Assembly: GCA_023129675.1 (NCBI GenBank)
Contig: JAGMBM010000117.1
Location: forward strand, 1 to 16,649
Direction: 5' to 3'
Source of the DNA: Hadesarchaea archaeon
Lineage (GTDB): Archaea; Hadarchaeota; Hadarchaeia; Hadarchaeales; Hadarchaeaceae
Length of the DNA: 16,649 nt
A model generated the notes under the pieces. It was not told the DNA's origin and ran no database searches. It saw nothing but the letters and a program-made list of their open reading frames with translations. The first letter of the stretch is position 1; each line of letters starts with the position of its first letter. The position numbers and the translations under genes are program-made. Shown here one piece after another: positions 1 through 6,655 of this stretch.

Positions 1-926
1 GCGATTTTCCAGAGGTCGTCCCAATGCTCCAGTAAATCCTGTCTCAACCATTCCAGCTGGTCGTTCCAGCTTTCGCTCCCCGTCCATCTAATCTCGGCGT
101 CGAGGGCCACTATGTGCAGGTCTGGTCCCCAGTTGAGCGAGTACCACCGTTCATTTCTAGGAAGGTTAAAAAGCATGTAGTAGTTTGAGGCGTGCGTTTC
201 TGGATCGTAGTCAGAGGGTTGTGGGTAGACCAGCTCGTGGTTGCCAATAGCCGGTACCATCGGGATCAACCTCCCATCCTCAGCGCGTGCATATTTGTAC
301 CACGCTTCAAGCCAGTTATCCCAGGTATCTAACCCCCCCTCTTGTGTCTCCCCATTCCAGAGGAAGTCTCCAGTGAAGATAACGAAGTCCGGATCGTAAC
401 TTGCCATAAGTTGAGTAACACCATCTCTAGCTTCCGGCCAATCTGGATGGGGATGGTCAGCCCGGGCGTCCGATCGCGAGTCCCCGCCGGCAACGAATCT
501 TATGTCTTTTTTCTCCACCGGTGCGGTCCTGAAGCTCAATTCCTCGCTCCAGCCGTAGTCTGGGTTACCGCAGATGAAGTAGTAGGTGGTGTATGGTTCC
601 AGCCCCGTGAGTTCAACATGATGGATGTAACCATCAAACTTCGCGGTGGTCACCCCTCCCGTGCCCTCCGCGCTGTCGCTGTAAGCATCGGGTTCACCGC
701 CACGGGATTCCGTGTCGTAACGAACCTCACCAACGTAGTCTTCATCGGTGCGCCAGCTGACGTTGATGCTATGGGCTGTATCGTCGCTCGCCCACGTGAG
801 ATATACGTAAGCTGGGGGGTCCGAAGCTTGGGCCGATGACGACGTGGATGCCAGGTTCGCCGAGGCCAAGAGCAGGACGGCTACAACTAAAAGCGGAAGC
901 AAACCGCCGAAGTTCCTCATCGTCAT
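1..926 (-). CDS. Exported FN3-type metallophosphatase (partial, C-terminus outside window)
   Basis: The minus-strand frame is open from the ATG at 926 to the window edge (about 308 codons). It has a signal peptide or anchor (residues 1-30, NFGGLLPLLVVAVLLLASA), then an FN3-like N-terminal domain starting PAYVYLTWASDDTAHSINVSW, as in purple acid phosphatases. A calcineurin-like catalytic domain follows, with GGDSR, FTGDFLWNG and IGNHE in order. The H and GHxH motifs would lie beyond the edge. It is a close paralog of the protein at 11909-13363, sharing 44 identical nucleotides in a row. It is the last visible gene of the Dpp-type operon, 10 nt after the ATPase stop. An SD-like GGTGAT at 930-935 precedes the start, and a second ATG at 920 is possible. 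Expected role: exported phosphomonoesterase or diesterase, substrate unknown. The PAP ligand tyrosine of GDxxY is replaced by Trp, so a true purple di-iron site is doubtful. Confidence 0.85.
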   Translation of the reverse strand, partial: MTMRNFGGLLPLLVVAVLLLASANLASTSSSAQASDPPAYVYLTWASDDTAHSINVSWRTDEDYVGEVRYDTESRGGEPDAYSDSAEGTGGVTTAKFDGYIHHVELTGLEPYTTYYFICGNPDYGWSEELSFRTAPVEKKDIRFVAGGDSRSDARADHPHPDWPEARDGVTQLMASYDPDFVIFTGDFLWNGETQEGGLDTWDNWLEAWYKYARAEDGRLIPMVPAIGNHELVYPQPSDYDPETHASNYYMLFNLPRNERWYSLNWGPDLHIVALDAEIRWTGSESWNDQLEWLRQDLLEHWDDLWKI

Positions 927-936
927 TTGATCACCG

Positions 937-2004
937 CTAGCGCGAACTTTCCTTAGAGATGGTACGCCAGAGATGGCACGCCACGTAGTGACCGCCGCCA
1001 ACATCCTCGAATTTCGGTTCTGTTTTACATATAGGTTTCGCGTAGGGGCACCTGGGGTGGAACCTGCACCCAGGGGGCGGGTTTATGGCGCTCGGTACTT
1101 CCCCCTTCAAAACGACACCCTTACGCGTTTGCTCTGGGTCCACGATCGGGACAACGGCAAACAATAACCGCGTGTACGGGTGCAAGGCGTTCTTGCGTAG
1201 CTCCTCCTTGTCTGCGAGTTCAACCATCTTACCCACGTACATTACCCCGATCCTATCGCTCATGTGATCAATAATTCCCAAGTCGTGAGAGATCAGAAGA
1301 TAGGTGAGGTCGAACTTGCTCTGAAGCTCGTTCAATAGGTTGAGGATATGGGCTTGAACGGACACGTCAAGGGCCGAGGTCGGCTCATCCAGAACGACGA
1401 ACTCTGGGTTAAGAACGAGTACCCTACCGATTGCGATCCTCTGCTGCTGCCCGCCACTGAACTCGTGCGGGTATCTGTCGAGGTGCTGGGGCTTGAGGCC
1501 GACTTCACCAAGCACCCTTAAAATTATCTCTTCTTTTTTGCCACCCTCTGCAATTTTGTGAATCTCCATCGGCCTGCTGAGTGTGGTATGGACGGTCATC
1601 CTGGGGTTTAGTGAGGACTGCGGGTGTTGGTAGATAATCCCCGCCCTTTTCCTGAGCTTCCGCAGCTCCTCTACATTATACTCTGTCAAGTTGTGACCGT
1701 CGAAATAGATCTCGCCGGCCGTGGGCCTTATGAGTCCCAATATCAGCTTCCCCACGGTTGTCTTCCCACATCCGCTCTCGCCGACTAGTCCGAAGACCTC
1801 CCCCTTTCTGATGTAAAAATTCACATCATCAACTGCGTGAACCCACTTCATTTCCCGCGCAAATATCCCTCTCTTTGTTAGAAAATATTTTTTTAGACCC
1901 TTGATCTCTATCAACTTCTCTTCAGAAGCCTTGGCCTCCCCCGGTGTGGCGGTCTCCTTGGCCTCAGCCTCTTTTATCTTCGCTTCGGGTACCTCTGAAA
2001 TCAT
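937..2004 (-). CDS. dppF: Dpp/Opp-type ABC transporter ATP-binding protein (DppF-like)
   Basis: This is the second ATPase of a peptide/nickel-type importer and powers uptake at the cytoplasmic face of the DppB/DppC pore. From the ATG at 2004 (355 aa) it shows Walker A GESGCGKT (about 75-82), the Q-loop YQHPQSSLNP, the ABC signature SGGQQQR (about 183) and Walker B VVLDEPTSALD (about 202). It ends in the oligopeptide-transporter C-terminal domain with CRFHPRCPYAKPIC and a later Cys, the cysteine set that can bind an Fe-S cluster in this family. The 2004 start gives a 4-nt ATGA overlap with the upstream ATPase and has GGAGG 9 nt upstream; a longer reading from 2034 is open but less likely. The first 30 residues are a Glu/Lys/Ala-rich extension before the conserved LIEIKGLKKYF, unusual for the family. 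The stop is TAG, followed two codons later by TGA. The real substrate is not determined by family. Confidence 0.93.
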   Translation of the reverse strand: MISEVPEAKIKEAEAKETATPGEAKASEEKLIEIKGLKKYFLTKRGIFAREMKWVHAVDDVNFYIRKGEVFGLVGESGCGKTTVGKLILGLIRPTAGEIYFDGHNLTEYNVEELRKLRKRAGIIYQHPQSSLNPRMTVHTTLSRPMEIHKIAEGGKKEEIILRVLGEVGLKPQHLDRYPHEFSGGQQQRIAIGRVLVLNPEFVVLDEPTSALDVSVQAHILNLLNELQSKFDLTYLLISHDLGIIDHMSDRIGVMYVGKMVELADKEELRKNALHPYTRLLFAVVPIVDPEQTRKGVVLKGEVPSAINPPPGCRFHPRCPYAKPICKTEPKFEDVGGGHYVACHLWRTISKESSR

Positions 2005-2999
2005 TTCTTCGCGCCTCCACCATAGAGAAAACAACGCGCCAACTGCCCCTTCTCGATCTCAGACATTTGCGGAAACTTCTTTCTGCATATGTCCATAGCG
2101 TGAGGGCACCTCGGGTGAAACTTGCACCCAGGCGGGGGAGTAATGAGACTTGGAACCATCCCAGGTATGCTTGCAAGCTTTCCCTTCTTTGTCCCCACCT
2201 TCGGAACTGCCTCAAGCAGGGCATGGGTATATGGGTGTTTTGGACTCTTGAACAATGTCTTGAGGTCGGCTTGCTCCACTATGTTCCCCGCGTACATCAC
2301 GGCCACCCTATCACACATCTCAGCTATTACCCCTAGATTATGGGTGATGATCAAAATAGACATGCCCAGCTTCTGCCTTAATTCCCTCATTAAATCCAAG
2401 ATTTGCGCTTGTATGGTCACATCCACCGCAGTCGTCGGCTCGTCCGCGATGAGCAGGGATGGGTTGCATGAAAGCATCATGGCAATCATCGTCCGTTGTT
2501 TCATCCCCCCGCTAAACATGTGTGGGTACTCGACAACTCTATGCTCCGGGTCGGGTATCCTCACGAGCTTAAGCATCTCTATGACCTTTCTGGGTACCTC
2601 TTCGGCGCTTATCAGGTGTTGCTCGATAACTTGGTGCAGCTCGATTGGTTCCGCTATCTGATGGCCGACGGTAAAAACAGGATCAAGCGAGGTGTGAGGA
2701 TCTTGAAATATCATAGATATCTTAGTCCCCCTTATTTTTCTCATCTCCTCTTTGCTTTTCTTAAGCAGATTCTCGCCCTCGAAGATGACTTCCCCCTCAA
2801 CGATCTTGCCAGGAGGACTTGGAATCAGCCTCAGTATCGACAGCGATGTGACGCTTTTCCCACAACCCGTTTCACCAACCAATCCAAAAATTTCCCCTTT
2901 TTTTATCTCGAAATCCACTCCGTCAACCGCCTTCACCACGCCCCTCTCGAGAAAGAAATGCGTTTTCAGGCCTTGTACCTTCAACAGTGGTTCTGACAT
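2001..2999 (-). CDS. dppD: Dpp/Opp-type ABC transporter ATP-binding protein (DppD-like)
   Basis: First ATPase of the importer, 332 aa, full family length. It has Walker A GETGCGKS (42-49), Q-loop IFQDPHTSLDP (about 98-107), signature SGGMKQR (163-169), Walker B LLIADEPTTAVD (182-193) and the H-loop ILIITHNLGV. The C-terminal oligo/dipeptide transporter domain carries CKFHPRCPHAMDIC plus a downstream Cys, the same cysteine pattern as its partner. Start ATG at 2999 is preceded by AAGGT and lies 6 nt after the permease stop. Its TGA stop overlaps the partner's ATG (ATGA), so the two ATPases are probably translationally coupled and form a heterodimer. The family transports dipeptides, oligopeptides, nickel and some sugars or nucleosides. 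Nothing in the ATPase itself fixes the cargo. Confidence 0.94.
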   Translation of the reverse strand: MSEPLLKVQGLKTHFFLERGVVKAVDGVDFEIKKGEIFGLVGETGCGKSVTSLSILRLIPSPPGKIVEGEVIFEGENLLKKSKEEMRKIRGTKISMIFQDPHTSLDPVFTVGHQIAEPIELHQVIEQHLISAEEVPRKVIEMLKLVRIPDPEHRVVEYPHMFSGGMKQRTMIAMMLSCNPSLLIADEPTTAVDVTIQAQILDLMRELRQKLGMSILIITHNLGVIAEMCDRVAVMYAGNIVEQADLKTLFKSPKHPYTHALLEAVPKVGTKKGKLASIPGMVPSLITPPPGCKFHPRCPHAMDICRKKFPQMSEIEKGQLARCFLYGGGAKK

Positions 3000-3005
3000 C
3001 TAACC

Positions 3006-3887
3006 TTACTCCCTTAACCTTGGGTCAAAGGCGTCCCTCAGCGCATCTCCCAAGAAATTGAACCCCAAAACCAATACTATGATTGCTATGCCTGGGAAAA
3101 TAGACCATAAAGGTGCGGGCATCGGATCTCCAAGGTACCGGCTGGACTCATTTAACATTGCCCCCCACTCAGGCTCCGGCGGCATTACCCCCAATCCCAG
3201 AAAGCTCATAGCCGAAGCCAGTAGGATCGCTGCCGGGAAAGTCATTGTCATCAACACTATCAATGGTGATATCGAGTTGGGTAGTACATAACGGGAGATT
3301 ATAGTCCTATCTTTTTCCCCGATTGCCTTCGCGGCTTCGATGTATGTTTCCCCTTTAACTGCCAATGTCTGACCGCGCATGAGCCTGGCATACCCAGCCC
3401 ATCCAGTTATCGCCAATGCAATTATCACTTTATAGAGGCCGGGGCCAAAAAGAGCGACGAACGCCAGCGCTATTATCAAGCCTGGCATGGCAAGCGTTGC
3501 GTCCACGAGCCTCATTATCAAGTTATCGACCCTTCCCCCCTTGTAGCCAGCCAATAGCCCAAGCGGCACACCTATCGACGCTTGTACTGCAATAAGCAAG
3601 AATCCTACCGCCAGCGCATACCTAGTTCCGTAGATGATCCTACTGAAGAGACACCTGCCCATCCAATCGGTCCCCATTAGATACTTCCAGCTCGGTCCCT
3701 GTAGCCTGTCTTCATAGTGTGGCTCTAGAGGACCGTGCGGGGCGACGAAACTCGCGAAGATTGCAGTGAAAACAACCGCCAGCACGATAGCAAAACCAAC
3801 CTTCGCCCTTATGTCTCGCTTGAAATATCTGGACGCCGGAGATCGCCGTAAACCCCTTAGGTAACCACTAATTTTATTACCTAACAT
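3006..3887 (-). CDS. dppC: Dpp/Opp-type ABC transporter permease (DppC-like)
   Basis: Inner-membrane pore subunit, 293 aa from the ATG at 3887. The N-terminal cytoplasmic stretch (RSPASRYFKRDIRAKVGFAI) leads into a first membrane helix. Next come the DppC-type external loop APHGPLEPHYEDRLQGPS and the GTDWMGRCLFSRIIYGTR segment typical of this subunit. The remaining helices carry the ATPase-contact EAA-like loop around YIEAAKAIGEKDRTIISRYVLPN. The C-terminus LGFNFLGDALRDAFDPRL is highly characteristic. The start at 3887 is one base after the dppB stop and has GGGTGG 5 nt upstream. A longer reading from 3905 is open and would overlap dppB by 17 nt. It pairs with the permease at 3889-4926. Confidence 0.94.
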   Translation of the reverse strand: MLGNKISGYLRGLRRSPASRYFKRDIRAKVGFAIVLAVVFTAIFASFVAPHGPLEPHYEDRLQGPSWKYLMGTDWMGRCLFSRIIYGTRYALAVGFLLIAVQASIGVPLGLLAGYKGGRVDNLIMRLVDATLAMPGLIIALAFVALFGPGLYKVIIALAITGWAGYARLMRGQTLAVKGETYIEAAKAIGEKDRTIISRYVLPNSISPLIVLMTMTFPAAILLASAMSFLGLGVMPPEPEWGAMLNESSRYLGDPMPAPLWSIFPGIAIIVLVLGFNFLGDALRDAFDPRLRE

Positions 3888-3888
3888 T

Positions 3889-4926
3889 TCATCCACCCTC
3901 TCCATACCTTATTTTTGGATTGAGGTAGGCATACGCGATGTCGCAGAGGAGGTTCGCGAGGACGGCCAACACCAAAAACATCAAGACACCACCTTGGATT
4001 ATGAACCAGTCTTTACCCATGCCGCCTGCTGCCCCCATTCCACCTTTAACCAAGAGGGTTCCCATACCTGGCCACTTGAACACCACCTCAATTACAACTG
4101 TTCCCCCAAACAGGTAGGGAAGTCGCAAGAACAGCAAGGTCACAACTGGGATGATAGCGTTCTTTAGCGCATGCGTATAGATGACCGCTCTTTCCCGCAG
4201 TCCCTTCGCCCTCGCCGTCCTTATGTAATCTTGCCTGAGCACGTCCAGCATGCTCGACCTAGTCATTCGGGCAAGGGAGCCCGCCTGAGCCGTTCCGAGC
4301 GTGAGGGCTGGTAAGATCAGCCATTTTAGGCCATAGTACCCCTCTCCGGGCAACCATCCCAACAAGACCGCAAATATCAAAATTGCCATCATCCCCTGCC
4401 AAAAGTTGGGTATAGAGACACCGAAGAGAGCTACCCCCATGCCCGTGTAATCTGCCCATGTCTTGCGCCTGAGGGCAGCGATGACTCCCAGGAAAAGTCC
4501 CATTGCCAGCGACACCATGAAAGCAGCGCCCATAAGCACCAAAGTGTTTGGAATCTTCTCAAGCATGAGAGCTTGGACCGGTCTTTGGAATTTATGAGAG
4601 TATCCAAGGTCTCCTCTCAGCAAACCTCTAGTCATTACCCTAGGATCCTCGCCTTGGTTGGGATCAGCGGAAGGATAACCGGTTAACCATCTTATGTATT
4701 GGATGTAGACGGGCCTATGATAACCGTATTGATATCTCACGGCTTCAAGCTGCTCTGGACTTGGTTCTAGTATGCCTTGCGCCATCAACACTTGCCTGGC
4801 CGGGTCGCCCGTCAGCTGTAAAAGCATGAAAACTAGGATACTTACCACGAAAAATATGGGGATCAGCAGCAGCAGCCTTTTTATTATAAACCCGTACATG
4901 CCTCCGGGCAATCTTATGAACCGCAT
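3889..4926 (-). CDS. dppB: Dpp/Opp-type ABC transporter permease (DppB-like)
   Basis: First permease, 345 aa. It has the N-terminal signature FIIKRLLLLIPIFFVVSILVF, an external domain with GDPARQVLMAQG and YGYHRPVYIQYIRWLTGY, and GDLGYSHKFQRPV just before the multi-helix core. The EAA-like loop is DYIRTARAKGLRERAVIYTHALKNAIIPV. The C-terminus is DIAYAYLNPKIRYG. All are hallmarks of the DppB/OppB family. The ATG at 4926 follows a run of seven G (4929-4935). An internal ATG at 4899 would also fit family length, but its GGAGG is only one base away. It follows the solute-binding protein after an 88-nt gap with a tandem repeat and a TATA-like box, so it may also have its own promoter. Confidence 0.94.
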   Translation of the reverse strand: MRFIRLPGGMYGFIIKRLLLLIPIFFVVSILVFMLLQLTGDPARQVLMAQGILEPSPEQLEAVRYQYGYHRPVYIQYIRWLTGYPSADPNQGEDPRVMTRGLLRGDLGYSHKFQRPVQALMLEKIPNTLVLMGAAFMVSLAMGLFLGVIAALRRKTWADYTGMGVALFGVSIPNFWQGMMAILIFAVLLGWLPGEGYYGLKWLILPALTLGTAQAGSLARMTRSSMLDVLRQDYIRTARAKGLRERAVIYTHALKNAIIPVVTLLFLRLPYLFGGTVVIEVVFKWPGMGTLLVKGGMGAAGGMGKDWFIIQGGVLMFLVLAVLANLLCDIAYAYLNPKIRYGEGG

Positions 4927-4955
4927 TTCCCCCCCATGTATCCAAAATCGCGTTG

Positions 4956-4965
4956 ATATATTAAA
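4956..4965 (-). promoter_or_regulatory. Possible internal TATA box before the permease/ATPase genes
   Basis: The minus strand reads TTTAATATAT about 34 nt upstream of the dppB ATG at 4926, a spacing suited to an archaeal TATA box with a short leader. It sits inside the 88-nt gap between the binding-protein gene and dppB. It could allow permease and ATPase genes to be expressed separately from the surface protein and binding protein. No experimental support can be seen here. Confidence 0.35.
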
Positions 4966-5006
4966 TTGGTGGTCAAACTAATGTTAAATTGGTGGTCAAA
5001 CTAAGC
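4961..5006. repeat. Two-copy tandem repeat, 23-nt period
   Basis: The same 21 bases (plus strand, beginning TTAAATTGGTGGTC) occur at 4961-4981 and 4984-5004, separated by TG, giving a perfect two-copy repeat with a 23-nt period. It fills most of the non-coding gap between the binding-protein stop (5015) and dppB (4926). On the transcribed strand each copy starts TTAGTTTGACC. The unit itself contains an AT-rich TATA-like stretch, so a duplicated promoter or regulator site is possible; a neutral slippage duplication is the simpler alternative. Confidence 0.85.
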
Positions 5007-5014
5007 GCGAGCCC

Positions 5015-6655
5015 TCATTCCTCTATGACGGTATCAAGATGCTTCCAGATGAAGTTGCTCAAAGGATGCAGCGTAAAACCTTTGACCCTGTCCCAATGGG
5101 CTAGGAGGAACGGGCGTTCGACTACTGGTAAATACGCCGCATCCTCCATGATCAGCCTTTGGCTCTCTTGGATGGCATAATAAGACACATCGTCATTGAT
5201 ATGGAACGTGTTCTCTATTACCGCATCCGTATACGCACTGCCCCACCAGAATCGGTTGGAGGCTGGAGGTACTCGAATCGTGTGCCAGTACCACCAAATC
5301 ATGTCCGCGTTGTGCCAAGTCCAGCCCCCGATCCATAGGTCGTGTTGAGCATTGGCTATTATGCCTTCCATATCGTCGAAGACTCGAACCTCGATATTGA
5401 GCGTGATCCCGACCTTCGCCCACTGATCCTTCAACACCTGGGCCGTTTTCGTGTAGGGCTCGTAGTTAGTCGTGAGGAGCGTGAGCTCGAGGCCATCCGC
5501 GTAGCCAGCCTGGGCGAGCAAGCTCCTCGCCATCTCGGGGTCGTAGGGATACATGTCTTCCACCGCTGGGTTATATCCCCATATCATACTCGTAAGGGGT
5601 CCGTATGCTACCTTGCCCATGTTTTCCCAAGCGTAGAGAACCAAGTTCTCCCTGTGGGTGGCGTACAGGAGCGCCTTCCTGACGAGTAAGCCCTTCCCCT
5701 CCGGATCGTCGCTGACGGGAGAATCTTTGGCGCCCGAAGGATATGGGCGACCGCTTTCTATGCCCTGCTGTATCTCGGGTGAGAGCGTGCCGACGTGGAA
5801 GCCCATGTACGACATGGACGAGCGTGCATTTACGATAAAGATGACGTTCTCGGTCGTATTCAAATAATCGATCATCGCAGGGCGGGGAGAAAGACCAATC
5901 ATCATGTCGGTCTCGCCCTTCTTGAATTTATCCTCTCGAGAGATATCGGTCGGGATGACCTCAAAGGTTATCTCCGTGAGATGCGCCGGTCCCCTATTTT
6001 GGTAGATCTCGGGCCCCCACGTGTAATCCTCGTTCCTCTCCAAAGTGAGCCTATCCTCCCGTATCCATTCTTTAACCTTGAACGGGCCCGTCCCGCAGAA
6101 ATACTTCTCGCCGTAGTCCAGCCCATGTTCTTCGGCACACCTGGGACATACTATTGAGCCCGAAGTTGTGGCAAACCAGTCGTAGAGCCACCTGTCCCAT
6201 TGCTTCAAATGTATCCTTACGGTATACTCATCGAGTGCCTCCGCATCCAAGACATTTTTCACAGAATCCGCGTGCGCAGACCATGGTTTCTTACATCTTC
6301 TGATACTGTATACCACGGCGTCAGCGTTGAAGGGCTCCCCGCAGTGGAACGTCACGTCCTCCCTCAGGTGATAATCTATGAAAAATCCATCGGGGTCGAT
6401 CTCCCATGACTCCGCAAGCAGGGGGATATATTTCATCTCATAATCGAAGGTCATTAGGGTGTCGTGGGTAAGGGCTATGGCCTGGATTGCCCAATCGAGC
6501 TTCGTGCGGTGGATGTCCAGAGAATTGGCGTCAATGCCCTGAACCGCTCTTAACCCCACTGTTTCCAGCGGTTTTGCCTTGGGAATTAAAATGTACACTG
6601 CTGCAACCACAATCAAAAGTATAACTATTATCCTGCTCGCAGAGAGTTTAACCAT
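5015..6655 (-). CDS. Family 5 extracellular solute-binding protein, membrane-anchored
   Basis: SBP_bac_5 (DppA/OppA-type) receptor that delivers substrate to the permeases encoded directly downstream. It is 546 aa, the family's usual length. It has an N-terminal membrane helix (about 8-25, SRIIVILLIVVAAVYILI) but no lipobox cysteine, so it should be held by this helix. Family marks in order are LTHDTLMTFDYEMKYIPLLA, AESWEIDPDGFFIDYHLRED, VTFHCGEPFNADAVVYSI, a GTGPFKVKEW motif near 188 and YPYDPEMARSLLAQAGYADG. The last is the standard ligand-cleft region. Cysteines at 105, 121, 170, 173 and 187 (with CPRC) are more than usual for the family and may form disulfides or a small metal site. The start overlaps the upstream surface-protein gene by 8 nt, indicating one transcript. 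The substrate cannot be read from sequence; peptides are the default, but the genetic context makes nucleosides or nucleic-acid fragments worth considering. Confidence 0.93.
   Translation of the reverse strand: MVKLSASRIIVILLIVVAAVYILIPKAKPLETVGLRAVQGIDANSLDIHRTKLDWAIQAIALTHDTLMTFDYEMKYIPLLAESWEIDPDGFFIDYHLREDVTFHCGEPFNADAVVYSIRRCKKPWSAHADSVKNVLDAEALDEYTVRIHLKQWDRWLYDWFATTSGSIVCPRCAEEHGLDYGEKYFCGTGPFKVKEWIREDRLTLERNEDYTWGPEIYQNRGPAHLTEITFEVIPTDISREDKFKKGETDMMIGLSPRPAMIDYLNTTENVIFIVNARSSMSYMGFHVGTLSPEIQQGIESGRPYPSGAKDSPVSDDPEGKGLLVRKALLYATHRENLVLYAWENMGKVAYGPLTSMIWGYNPAVEDMYPYDPEMARSLLAQAGYADGLELTLLTTNYEPYTKTAQVLKDQWAKVGITLNIEVRVFDDMEGIIANAQHDLWIGGWTWHNADMIWWYWHTIRVPPASNRFWWGSAYTDAVIENTFHINDDVSYYAIQESQRLIMEDAAYLPVVERPFLLAHWDRVKGFTLHPLSNFIWKHLDTVIEE

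Noticed and set aside
342..839. A 165-codon open frame on the plus strand
   Set aside because: It lies antisense to the well-supported phosphatase at 1-926, and its translation has no recognisable motifs; a shadow of the real gene.
1964..2224. An 86-codon minus-strand frame over the ATPase junction
   Set aside because: It overlaps both ATPase genes in another frame and has no family motifs.
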